64,000 bases of DNA from Gemmataceae bacterium (GTDB lineage Bacteria; Planctomycetota; Planctomycetia; Gemmatales; Gemmataceae), in NCBI GenBank assembly GCA_025055795.1, contig JANWVV010000003.1:1-64000 (forward strand), given 5' to 3'. Below, piece by piece: positions 9,578-18,498 of this stretch (position 1 is its first letter; the number at the start of each line of letters is the position of its first letter). The position numbers were made by a program, and so were the translations under genes. The notes under the pieces are model-generated. The model had not been told where the DNA came from, ran no database searches, and saw nothing but the letters and a program-made list of their open reading frames with translations.

Positions 9578-12500
9578 CCGATACCCCAACAACCTGTTTG
9601 CGCCATCGACCATTATCCCACTTCCTGTTGCGAGGCAGAGCAGCGGGGACGGCTGAACAATACGAAGAATTACGCAACTTGCAAACACAGCACGCAGCAA
9701 TTACCCCTCTGAACGCAGGCCCGTTCCGGCTGTTGATATTCAAAAATCAAGATGAGATGCTCCGTTCTGTGCAAAAAGACCGCGGCAGTATTATCGCTAG
9801 TCTCAATCAGGGAATCGAGGTAGTTAACGTCATTCCGAATGAAGACAGGACTGGCGGCACAGTCGCTGGCTTGATTGATAATGGTCGCTTATTTGTTGTC
9901 CTGGACCACCAACTGCCATCGCCGGACGATTGGCAACTGCAAGGCGTCATGTCAAACTCCCCTCAGGAAAGCCCCCTCGCGATCTTACGTGCCACGTGGT
10001 CTATTAATCCCCAAGAAAAAGAAGCTTTGGTTCTCGGCGATGCCGCCGCCATTATACGTCAGTTCACGGAAATCATCCAAAAGTATCAAGCCTGGCTGAA
10101 CAGTTGGAAATCCCCCGTTGTGCAAATTCCTTACCTAGTGTTTCACATCGATCGAAAAATTCCAAGGGATGCAACGATCGATCGCCTTATTAAAAGTCTA
10201 CAAAGCGGCGCACCGCTTTTCAGTTGCCGTCATCGTCAACCGGAAACGTTCGTTAACGGTCAGCCCGAACGATTATTGTTGTATGTCAAGGCGTATCAGA
10301 CTCTGCTTATTGCCTATCCCCCACGTTTTGAGGATGTCGGCCCCAACGAGTGGCTGGTGACCCATGTGCAAAAAGATCCTCCTGATACGCTCGTTCCCAT
10401 CGTCCAACTGACGGCTGCGCAATGTCATCTTTTCTCCCAACGGATCCGCGAGCAACTACCCACCATAGCAGCCCCCCAAGCGTGGCTGAGCGAACTGGCT
10501 TATTGGCATCAACGTTACGAGCAGTGGAGACGTCACGACTGGCCACTGCCAACGATCGCAGCTGGATTTTTCAACCTACGCGTGTCGCAACCAAAGCAAG
10601 TCGAGCTCGAGAAATTAGGTATTTCGCTTGATACATTACGTGTGGCACTCAACCGGGGACTGTATCTGTTCAAACCAGCCGGCGCTGGGGCCTCCGACAC
10701 CGTCTTGGCCATGCCAGACGGCCTGCAATGCCAGCTGCAATTGAGACCATTGAAGTCCCTGATGGGGCCGGCGGACTGGAAACTAAAGCAGATCCGGCCT
10801 GCGCATCGGTTCATGCAGCCCTGGGCTAAAATCCAAGCGGAGTGGCGGACGGAAAAGTCCACGCCCCTGGCCGGGGACGCCAAAGGCCTGATCAGTGAAC
10901 TCCTAGCACTAGAGAACAAGCGACAGGTGCTCCTCCAGCAGATCCAGACTACCGCAGACCGGTTAGCAGCTGAACCGGCCCGACTGGCCGAACGGATCAA
11001 CTACTGGCGTCGAGTCTGCCAGCTAGAGCGGGACACCCTTCAGGTCGGGGTAACCCGTTTGGAAAGGGAGGGCAACAACTTCGTCTTGGTTCCGGAAAGG
11101 CAGGACACAGTCGAAGAATGGCTGGACAGTTTGGAAAGTTACAATCCGGAAGGCGTGGATTGGAATCGCTACCCGTTGGAGTTGCGAGTGGGTGATAAGC
11201 AAACCCGTCTCGTCATCCTGTCGATAACTGTGTCTCAAGCTGAAAATGGACAAGGCGAAATCTGCTTGAGGGTAGGGTGCAGCAACCCGCTAGGGCGGGT
11301 GCTGCTTGAAGGACTTTGCAACCAGGAAGCAGTTAACGCAAACGATGAAACCGCTGAGGTCCGATTGTTTCTTCCAGATACACAACTGCGACTCATTGAG
11401 CATGCCCTGGACACTTTGCATCCGCAGCAGCAATCCCCGAAAGAGCGGTATGGTTTGTCCGGCGATGATCTGACACCTGATGATCTTTCGCTGCGAACTT
11501 TACAGAGAATTCTCGCAGATCCCAACGAGCTGGAACCCTTAACCCCTGAGTGGCCCCCCCTGCCTTTTCGTCCTCTGTTTGAGTTGTCCGCCAACCAGGA
11601 GCAGGCAGTACGCGCTGCCGTATTCGGCCCAGACATGACACTCATTCAAGGACCACCAGGAACCGGCAAGACAACCGTAATCCTCGAAATTCTGCACCAG
11701 CTTTTCCGCCTACACGGCAAGGAAGCCGGCTTCAAAGTGCTGTTGGTGGCACCAACTCATGTGGCTGTTGACAATGTGCTGGAGCGGCTGGTCGCCCCCA
11801 AACAGGGGACTAACCTGGTCATGCAACTGGGCGTCATGCCCTATCGGGTGGGGGCGACACGCCGGATCCCCGAGCACCTCCGCGGATTTACCCCCGATTG
11901 TCTCAATACTGCTTATTGCGAAAGGTTGGAGCAGGAAGTAGCCCAAAGCATCGAGCAAGCGGAACGCAACTACCAGCGTGATCAAAAAGTGCGCGAGATT
12001 CTTGAGGACGGAGCGGCCTGCGATGCGGTGTCTTGGTGGCATGCCCTGCGATCGCATGAATTTTTGGGCCTGGGGCCTTGGGATTTGCATCCCGCCTTAG
12101 AGCAACTTTTGCCAGCTGATATCAACACGCCACAGGGACGCGTACGCCTGTGGCGAGCTTGTCAGGAACAAGGCAGCAACTGGAAGGCCCGCCTGGAGTT
12201 GTTACAACAATGGCTGACGTTTCTTAGAAATAATCCGCGCTTTTTCTCGGAGCTATTGCTCAGTAACGCCAATCTTGTGTGTGCGACAACCGTCGGTTGT
12301 GCCACGCATCCAGAGCTACGCTCAGTCGTGTACGACTACGTCATTGTGGACGAAGCGGGCAAAGAAGAGGCCCGTCGGCTGCTGGTGCCATTGATCCGTG
12401 GCGAAAGATGGATCCTGATCGGCGATCATCAGCAACTGCCACCTTACGTGGACGACACCTTACAGCTTCGCCTCAAGCAGGAGGGGCTGGAACCTGACAT

Positions 12501-13284
12501 CCTAACGCGTTCATTGTTTGAAGAGCTGCAGGAACCATTCACCCAGCGTGGTCGTTATGTATTCCTTGACCAGCAGGGCCGAATGCATCCCGACATTTCC
12601 GCATTTGTTTCCGCAAGATTTTATGGCGGACGCCTCCGTGATTTTCCCCAGGTGAGTCGCCATACTATGCCACGGCCGGCGTTTTTGCCCGATAGCCCGC
12701 AGCTGCTCGTGCTGGACACCCGATCTCTCCCGGATCGTCACGAAAAAAGACGCGGGCCCGGCTATGTCAACTTGCTCGAGCAAGAGCTTGCTCTGTTAAT
12801 CCTGCGTGCCTTCGTTGCCCTGCCCCTGTTCAATAATACGTCGAATGATGAAAAACAATTGACACACACCATTGGAGTGATCGCTCCCTATCGGCGGCAG
12901 GTCGAAGAGATCGAACAGCGGGTACGGCGTGACCCGTCCCTCAAGCTACTAGTCAGCAAAGGGGTTCTGCAGGTGGGCACGGTGGATAGTTTCCAAGGCC
13001 AAGAAAGAGATTTGATCATTTTCACATGCACTCGGAGTAATCCGGATGGACGGCTCGGCTTCGTTGATAATCGCCAAAGACTTAACGTAGCCTTATCACG
13101 GGCGCGACGACGCCTGATAATCATTGCCGACGGGACTACCATCGAACGGGCACAATTGCGTACCGATACGCCCAGTATCGAAATCGAAACACGAGATCAT
13201 CTACACGCCCTATTCGCCTTTGCCAGACAACGAAACGGAATTGTAGAAGTTCCTGAAGACTGGAGAAATTGTTGGCGTCCATGA
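9574..13284 (+). CDS. large UPF1-like superfamily 1 helicase
   Basis: 1236 residues. The first roughly 670 residues match no family I know and include a likely coiled region around 440-480. An SF1 helicase core follows: Q-motif-like LSANQEQAVRAA, Walker A GPPGTGKT at 693-700, motif Ia VAPTHVAVDNVLERL, Walker B DEAG near 926, motif III GDHQQLPP near 950, motif V GTVDSFQGQERD near 1136, and motif VI NVALSRARRRL near 1171. This order is that of UPF1/DNA2-like enzymes acting on single-stranded DNA or RNA. No nuclease motif is visible. It is the middle gene of a tightly packed operon: its ATG overlaps the preceding stop and the next gene starts four bases after its own. Substrate is unknown. Confidence 0.9.
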   Translation: MTDTPTTCLRHRPLSHFLLRGRAAGTAEQYEELRNLQTQHAAITPLNAGPFRLLIFKNQDEMLRSVQKDRGSIIASLNQGIEVVNVIPNEDRTGGTVAGLIDNGRLFVVLDHQLPSPDDWQLQGVMSNSPQESPLAILRATWSINPQEKEALVLGDAAAIIRQFTEIIQKYQAWLNSWKSPVVQIPYLVFHIDRKIPRDATIDRLIKSLQSGAPLFSCRHRQPETFVNGQPERLLLYVKAYQTLLIAYPPRFEDVGPNEWLVTHVQKDPPDTLVPIVQLTAAQCHLFSQRIREQLPTIAAPQAWLSELAYWHQRYEQWRRHDWPLPTIAAGFFNLRVSQPKQVELEKLGISLDTLRVALNRGLYLFKPAGAGASDTVLAMPDGLQCQLQLRPLKSLMGPADWKLKQIRPAHRFMQPWAKIQAEWRTEKSTPLAGDAKGLISELLALENKRQVLLQQIQTTADRLAAEPARLAERINYWRRVCQLERDTLQVGVTRLEREGNNFVLVPERQDTVEEWLDSLESYNPEGVDWNRYPLELRVGDKQTRLVILSITVSQAENGQGEICLRVGCSNPLGRVLLEGLCNQEAVNANDETAEVRLFLPDTQLRLIEHALDTLHPQQQSPKERYGLSGDDLTPDDLSLRTLQRILADPNELEPLTPEWPPLPFRPLFELSANQEQAVRAAVFGPDMTLIQGPPGTGKTTVILEILHQLFRLHGKEAGFKVLLVAPTHVAVDNVLERLVAPKQGTNLVMQLGVMPYRVGATRRIPEHLRGFTPDCLNTAYCERLEQEVAQSIEQAERNYQRDQKVREILEDGAACDAVSWWHALRSHEFLGLGPWDLHPALEQLLPADINTPQGRVRLWRACQEQGSNWKARLELLQQWLTFLRNNPRFFSELLLSNANLVCATTVGCATHPELRSVVYDYVIVDEAGKEEARRLLVPLIRGERWILIGDHQQLPPYVDDTLQLRLKQEGLEPDILTRSLFEELQEPFTQRGRYVFLDQQGRMHPDISAFVSARFYGGRLRDFPQVSRHTMPRPAFLPDSPQLLVLDTRSLPDRHEKRRGPGYVNLLEQELALLILRAFVALPLFNNTSNDEKQLTHTIGVIAPYRRQVEEIEQRVRRDPSLKLLVSKGVLQVGTVDSFQGQERDLIIFTCTRSNPDGRLGFVDNRQRLNVALSRARRRLIIIADGTTIERAQLRTDTPSIEIETRDHLHALFAFARQRNGIVEVPEDWRNCWRP

Positions 13285-13288
13285 AGAT

Positions 13289-14374
13289 ATGAATCCAGAA
13301 AATCATTGGAAGATTGTTAAGCGGCTTCTGCATCGGGTCGGGGAAATGCCAGGCCCTATCTTTATGGCTATTGTACCCAAGCCGCTGGAGGTGGTTCTGT
13401 ATGAGGCTCCTGTTTGGAGCAAGGGTCAACCACCGCGTAATCCTCTTCGTGGCTTTATTCAGCAGGCAGTAACGTTACTGGAACAACCTACCGCTACCGC
13501 GATTGCCCAATTTCTCCGGCTACCCGTTGGCGTTGTTGAGCTTGTTCTAGGCAATCTGCAACAAGTAGGCGGCGTAACATGCGACCCTGCCGGGAGGTGG
13601 TCAGTACCTCCAGGTGCACCACGGTTTGAAAGCAGCCACGACCAACCCGCTATGCAACGTCGGACACGGCGGCTACTTTGCTACTGGCCCGAAGCAGACA
13701 TGCTATTACCGGTCCTACCACGTTTGCGTCTACGCGATTTGGTGGAATTGGGAGTACACAAACTGCACGACGAGCTTGTCGATTACTATAAGCGTATTGC
13801 CTCCTGGAGCGAAGCAGAGGGCATACGACGCGGCAAATCAGCGACGGTTCAGCTTCTTCCTTTGACTGATGCCTACAAACCAATCGATGGCTCCGCCGGC
13901 TACTCTGCGAGCGACTATGTCACAATCGACGACGTATTTGTAAGTCGCTGCCAACTAGACGTGATAGCGATATGTTGGGCCACGTATTCCCTGGGAGTTT
14001 GGGAGATAGGTTGCCGGCTCTGGTCTCGTCCGACATCAACCACTGAAGGTCGCGGTACGCCCTTTGCCCCAGGAGAATATTTCCGCTACGGTATGCCACT
14101 GGTGGAAAAACTTTTAGGCGACGATATATTGCTCACCCACCTGGGCAAACTATTTGACCCTCACTCTGAGGATTGGCGTGAGTTGCTCGACCAGCAGAAG
14201 ACACCGCCAGGGCTCCAGCGTCTCCTGAGTACGAAAGCTCAGGCTTTGATTGTTCTGGACCAAGTCGATGCCGAGCACGGCAGCCAGTGGCTGGATCTGG
14301 ATACTCCTTTCGCGAGAAATGCCCGTCTGCTTTGCTTCCGAGAGTACTCCGTCCAAAGCACTGCCAAGCGTTGA
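13289..14374 (+). CDS. unrecognised protein, possible winged-helix domain, third operon gene
   Basis: 361 residues that I do not recognise. A stretch at about 55-110 (LRGFIQQAVTLLEQPTATAI, then FLRLPVGVVELVLGNLQQVG ending near WSVPPG) reads like a small winged helix-turn-helix: three helices followed by a short beta hairpin. The rest is mixed alpha/beta with no membrane segment, signal or clear catalytic motif, and ends in a basic tail. It starts four bases after the helicase stop, so it is certainly in the same transcript and probably works with the helicase. A nucleic-acid recognition or regulatory role would fit but is only inferred. Confidence 0.7.
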   Translation: MNPENHWKIVKRLLHRVGEMPGPIFMAIVPKPLEVVLYEAPVWSKGQPPRNPLRGFIQQAVTLLEQPTATAIAQFLRLPVGVVELVLGNLQQVGGVTCDPAGRWSVPPGAPRFESSHDQPAMQRRTRRLLCYWPEADMLLPVLPRLRLRDLVELGVHKLHDELVDYYKRIASWSEAEGIRRGKSATVQLLPLTDAYKPIDGSAGYSASDYVTIDDVFVSRCQLDVIAICWATYSLGVWEIGCRLWSRPTSTTEGRGTPFAPGEYFRYGMPLVEKLLGDDILLTHLGKLFDPHSEDWRELLDQQKTPPGLQRLLSTKAQALIVLDQVDAEHGSQWLDLDTPFARNARLLCFREYSVQSTAKR

Positions 14375-15095
14375 TTGAGGCTACGCCTGGCTGATGTTTT
14401 GAATACAAGGCTGACAGTTTTGTCACGAACCTTCCAAAATCCGGTCTAGATCCTTTGCAATTGCAGCGTTGGTCATACGTCCAACGAGTGCTACACAACA
14501 TGGAAAAGAACCGGGCAACTAACTGCACCAATGGCTATTATCATGCCTTGCTTGATCGATTTTTTGCTTTACAGCTTCTGCTTATTACCATTATAATAGG
14601 AGCGACTTGACACATAAGACGTTGTTCCCTGAATCAGATGGGACAAGCAAACTATTTATACGAAACCATAGGGTGGCCAAAATTATTCGACAATCGTCGG
14701 ATGAGCAGAGATGGCTTTACCCGCGTAAGCACGGTGAACAATCACGATAACTCCGGTTTAGAAACCGAAACATACCTTAAGTTAGAGTCAACCAGAAACA
14801 CTCGATGATGTGAGCGACTATAGACAATGTGCCGCAGATGGTTATGTCTGCAATAAATCTCATAATACTACTCATCGGTTTTCGTACAGCGAAACGGAAC
14901 ATATAAAACTTTGCTTATATGGTAGAATTATCCTTTAAAAATGTTCACAAACAAATTAACTAGGTAAAGCTAAACCAGTGGTACAGGAATGCATATTAGC
15001 CTATCGGGTATCCACTAATTAGATGATTATGTTTTTTGCTTGATCTTGTATCATACATTCCAGTATTTATTTGTTTTAAGTAGAGGTAAGTGCTT
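14375..15095. other. AT-rich intergenic region, no gene seen
   Basis: About 720 bases of low-GC DNA after the helicase operon. A perfect -35-like TTGACA occurs at 14607-14612, without a convincing -10 at normal spacing. A short TGACA/TGTCA hairpin near 14411 lacks a T tract. No protein remnant or RNA gene was recognised. The composition contrasts with the flanking housekeeping DNA. Confidence 0.4.
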
Positions 15096-15323
15096 ATGGC
15101 TGATATAGTTGCTATCCTTGTTGTTATTGGCATTACGGTATTATACCTATATAATCAATATGAAGAGGAAAAAGCCATGGAAGAATTTCGACGAAAAAGC
15201 AGAAATTACTCTCTGACCTGCAGGAAGTGTGGCGAATTGGCCGAACCGATTGTGGGGACTAAAAACCGATATCGATGCCACAATTGCGGAAGGCAGTTTG
15301 CGGGACCGTGTCATCCACTATAG
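15096..15323 (+). CDS. zinc-ribbon membrane microprotein
   Basis: 75 residues. An N-terminal hydrophobic helix (ADIVAILVVIGITVLYLY) is followed by an acidic/basic linker and a C-terminal zinc ribbon formed by CRKCG and CHNCG, which give four cysteines in two CxxC knuckles about 19 residues apart. GAGG lies nine bases before ATG 15096; an in-frame GTG at 15090 is too close to it. The gene is unusually AT-rich for this genome, as is all the DNA around it. Function is unknown. A membrane-anchored metal-binding or nucleic-acid-binding adaptor is one reading. Confidence 0.65.
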   Translation: MADIVAILVVIGITVLYLYNQYEEEKAMEEFRRKSRNYSLTCRKCGELAEPIVGTKNRYRCHNCGRQFAGPCHPL

Positions 15324-15888
15324 ATGAAATATTTGGATACTCTATTCGGTCTGAAATTAATATATTAATCTAGGATTAGTTAAATCAGCAAAACAGAAAT
15401 TTGAAATTCTGTACACTTATTCGCTTTATGTACAATAGATGATCCACTAGCCCAAAAGGGTAGCATCCACAACAATGTTACAGGGCATCTTAGATGGTTA
15501 TCAACCAAAACCACCAGAACCTTGGTATTTCTGACGCAGACATACCGCTGTACTTAGGATGTTAAACCTAACGGTTTACCAGCATTATTTATGTTTTGGT
15601 TCTCGGTCTTCTAGCAAACGGTGAAATATCTAATTCACAATTTGAGATCGCTTTGCCGCAGTGAGTAACTTAGCTTGCCAACTATACAACTACATAAGGG
15701 AAGGTTAACGCTGGATAGCTGTATAAACGGATACGGAGTTAGCCATAAGCAAGCTCCTCCAAACAACCACGCTATGTAACAGTAACATAGGTTATACAGT
15801 CCATCCATAACAATACATGCAATTGTAGAGCAACTTATCAAATTATTGAAAGATTAGATCATGTCCTTAAGGGGATATCTCGGAATTA
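15324..15888. other. AT-rich intergenic region, no gene seen
   Basis: About 565 bases of low-GC DNA between the zinc-ribbon gene and the stop of the calpain-like gene, which converges on it. No hairpin with a T tract, repeat or RNA gene was recognised. Confidence 0.4.
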
Positions 15889-17430
15889 TCAAGAAACACG
15901 GGCGAACTCAAGGGTGCAAAAGCCCATGCAATTATAAAGAGTATCAATATCCACAACGATATTGCCATCGCTAGGATTACCATAGGCTAAAGTGCCACCA
16001 TCAGTTTGCCATGGATTCCGCAGATGCACATTAATTACTTGTCCGGTAACACCATCAAGATCCACTCCTGTTACAATGTACTGATGATTGCTAATTAAAT
16101 ACCCTGTTGTGGATATATGTATTCCTATGGTAACGGCGTATCGGACGTTCGGATCAGGTGGGTAAAGCAAGCTCTTAATTCCTGCTCCCAAAGAAGCGGC
16201 ATTACCAAAATATGGTAATCCAAGTGAGTACGAACCATGAAAAGCTATCGCTCCCGTGCCGGGCAACTGGAAGGCGTTATATGCATCAATGGTAAATCCC
16301 CCTTCAATCGAAGAGTAACTGTTGGCTCCAGGTACGCGATGGAAAGCAAAGGCTTTTTCGACGATTGGTGCCCACATACTGCCGCCATGTCCAAAGGCTG
16401 TGTACGAAAGGAACTGATCTCCATAGCGATAAACGGGTAAATCACTATCGACACGGTAGAAGGTGCTGCCAAAACGGACACCATAGGTGCCGTCACCAAA
16501 ATCGACCACCATGGACCTGATGGAATTCGGATTGGCAAAAGCCATGGAACCTAGACTGGCCAAAAACCAACAATCACCCAAAGCCCCTTGTCGGATGTCA
16601 TCCATTTTGGGTCCATCAGGTCCAAACAGGGGCCGGCCAATAAAGCGCTCGTAATAGAAATTCTCAGTGGGACTGTCTGATGGTAACAAAGCTGGGTCGG
16701 GCAATTGATCGCCATCAAGAGTGCGATCAGCTCCGGGATTTGCAAAGGCTTCAACTGCATTAATCACATCAGCCGCTGTTGCGCCAAGGATGTTGTCGCT
16801 AGTAAATGCATTCTTATCGACCCAAATCAGATCGAAACCTAAGCCGGAATTGACGACATCACCGACTGCATCATTGATGGTAATAAGAGTGTCGTTGCCA
16901 GCGCCTCCCTGGAGAAAATTGGCACCAGCTCCTCCATTTAACCAATCGTTGCCAGTACCACCGTCAATGATGTCATTGCCGCCGTAGCCGTGGATCCAAT
17001 CGTTGCCGGCCTCCCCGAACAAACGATCGGCTCCATTGCCACCCCGCAACGTATCGTTCCCAGGTCCCCCCCAAGCGATAATCCGCCCTGCACCTCGGGA
17101 CTGCAGAAGATCCTGACCACCTCCGCCATACATCCGTACCAGCCGAGCCGTGGCCGGTCCTACGGCGGTCAAGGCGTCGTTGCCCATGCCACCGTACACA
17201 TCGATACGGTTGACCTGATTGCGCGAATAATTCCACGTCCGGTCGGTGGTGACGTCTCGGACTGTCACTATGCCAAGTTGATTCTGGTGCACAAGAACGC
17301 TGGTATCCTGATTGTCAGTCCGGATTGTTAAAACTCCGTTCATCAACTGCAACGAGTTAACGGCAGGGACTGAACGATCCTCTAAAATCATTAGTTCGGG
17401 GCGAAATCGTGACCGGTTGTTAACCTCCAT
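15889..17430 (-). CDS. secreted RTX-repeat calpain-family cysteine protease
   Basis: 513 residues. The N-terminus carries LEDRSVPA, a motif typical of planctomycete surface proteins. Residues about 75-185 contain glycine-rich nonapeptide repeats (GGPGNDTLRGG, GGNGADRLFG, GGTGNDWLNGG, GGAGNDTL) of the calcium-binding RTX type. A calpain (C2) domain follows: QGALGDCWFLASL gives nucleophile Cys287, SNHQYIVTGVD gives His449 and LRNPW gives Asn472, so the triad is complete. I infer a calcium-dependent extracellular or cell-surface protease. Bacterial calpain domains with RTX repeats exist in environmental bacteria, but their substrates are mostly unknown. Its coding DNA is less GC-rich than the housekeeping genes. 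No dedicated type I secretion genes are nearby. Confidence 0.85.
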   Translation of the reverse strand: MEVNNRSRFRPELMILEDRSVPAVNSLQLMNGVLTIRTDNQDTSVLVHQNQLGIVTVRDVTTDRTWNYSRNQVNRIDVYGGMGNDALTAVGPATARLVRMYGGGGQDLLQSRGAGRIIAWGGPGNDTLRGGNGADRLFGEAGNDWIHGYGGNDIIDGGTGNDWLNGGAGANFLQGGAGNDTLITINDAVGDVVNSGLGFDLIWVDKNAFTSDNILGATAADVINAVEAFANPGADRTLDGDQLPDPALLPSDSPTENFYYERFIGRPLFGPDGPKMDDIRQGALGDCWFLASLGSMAFANPNSIRSMVVDFGDGTYGVRFGSTFYRVDSDLPVYRYGDQFLSYTAFGHGGSMWAPIVEKAFAFHRVPGANSYSSIEGGFTIDAYNAFQLPGTGAIAFHGSYSLGLPYFGNAASLGAGIKSLLYPPDPNVRYAVTIGIHISTTGYLISNHQYIVTGVDLDGVTGQVINVHLRNPWQTDGGTLAYGNPSDGNIVVDIDTLYNCMGFCTLEFARVS

Positions 17431-17799
17431 ACCCTAGGCCCTCACGCAAAGCGGATAAATAAAAGTTGACAAATCAAAGTGAAGGGGAAAGAGTACAATA
17501 TTTATTGCAAGTATAGTCGCACTTACTTGGGTAGTCAATTAGGACTTAATTGCGTCAATGGAGCAAAAATCAAGTCTGTCACTTCCACCTCCTATCAACC
17601 CCTATACTAAGCATGACGGGTAATTCACATACAACTGGGACCCCATCCAACTGAAAGGAAATTATTCGAAACGTGCGGTATTCTACCAACCAAGCTGCAG
17701 CATCAGTGCGCTGACAATGACATTAGAAGTGATAGAGATGCTATAAGTACGCAGATGGATTAATAACAGGCAAGCAGGCATAGCCTATTAATCAACCTA
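17431..17799. other. divergent intergenic region
   Basis: 370 AT-rich bases between the calpain-like gene (minus) and the sigma factor (plus). TTGACA at 17466-17471 and TACAAT at 17494-17499 are both good hexamers but their 22-base spacing is too long for one standard promoter. Nothing else was recognised. Confidence 0.4.
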
Positions 17800-18498
17800 A
17801 TGGATATGTGGCCGGAACGTGAACAGACTGAGCGGTGGGTGGCAGCGGCCCAGGCGGGCGATACCCAGGCCGCGGAACGGCTCCTAGCTAGTCACCGTGA
17901 GCCGCTCCGCCGGCTCATTGCGGCCCGCCTTGACCCAATGCTGGCCCGTCGACTGGATGCCTCCGACATCGTTCAGGACGTGCTGCTGGAAGCCAACCAG
18001 CGACTGGCTGGCTACCTGCAGAATCCGGAGATGCCCTTCCACCTGTGGTTACGCCACCTGGCCATGGATCGCATCATCGACGTGCATCGGCGTCATCGTC
18101 TAGCCCAACGCCGCAGCGTCGATCGTGAAGAAAGCTTAACGGCCCAGACCGACTCCGTCGATGCCTCCGGCCTGGACTGGGCGGCAAGCCTGGTCGATCA
18201 AGCCCGTACCCCTGCCTCCGAGGCTATCCGCCGGGAATTGTACCGCCGTGTCACAGCAGCCGTGCTGCAATTGACCGAAGCCGACCGCGAAATCCTTCTG
18301 TTACGCCATCAGGAGCAATTGACCAATCAGGAAGCGGCCCTGGTGCTTGGGATAAGCGAGGCAGCCGCCTCCATGCGCTATCTGAGGGCCTTGCGACGAT
18401 TGCGAAGCCTGTTGCTGCCGTCGAACCGTCCATCGACCGACTTGTCGGACAATGCTGCCGTCCCTCCATCAGATCCCTCGGAGGGCGCCTCGGCATGA
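17800..18498 (+). CDS. ECF-type RNA polymerase sigma factor
   Basis: 232 residues with sigma-70 region 2 (LDASDIVQDVLLEANQRL, then MPFHLWLRHLAMDRIIDVHR) and region 4 (LTEADREILLLRHQEQLTNQ, then EAALVLGISEAAASMRYLRA), and no region 1.1 or 3. This is the compact extracytoplasmic-function type so numerous in planctomycetes. No anti-sigma gene is adjacent. Its TGA overlaps the ATG of the CbiM-like permease (ATGA), so the two are co-translated, which suggests a link between the sigma factor and cobalt or B12 status. An acidic, serine-rich tail follows region 4. The ATG at 17800 lacks a strong ribosome binding site; a second ATG lies two codons in. Confidence 0.9.
   Translation: MDMWPEREQTERWVAAAQAGDTQAAERLLASHREPLRRLIAARLDPMLARRLDASDIVQDVLLEANQRLAGYLQNPEMPFHLWLRHLAMDRIIDVHRRHRLAQRRSVDREESLTAQTDSVDASGLDWAASLVDQARTPASEAIRRELYRRVTAAVLQLTEADREILLLRHQEQLTNQEAALVLGISEAAASMRYLRALRRLRSLLLPSNRPSTDLSDNAAVPPSDPSEGASA

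Noticed and set aside
17466-17499. TTGACA and TACAAT as one promoter before the sigma factor
   Set aside because: The 22-base spacer is too long for a standard sigma-70 promoter.
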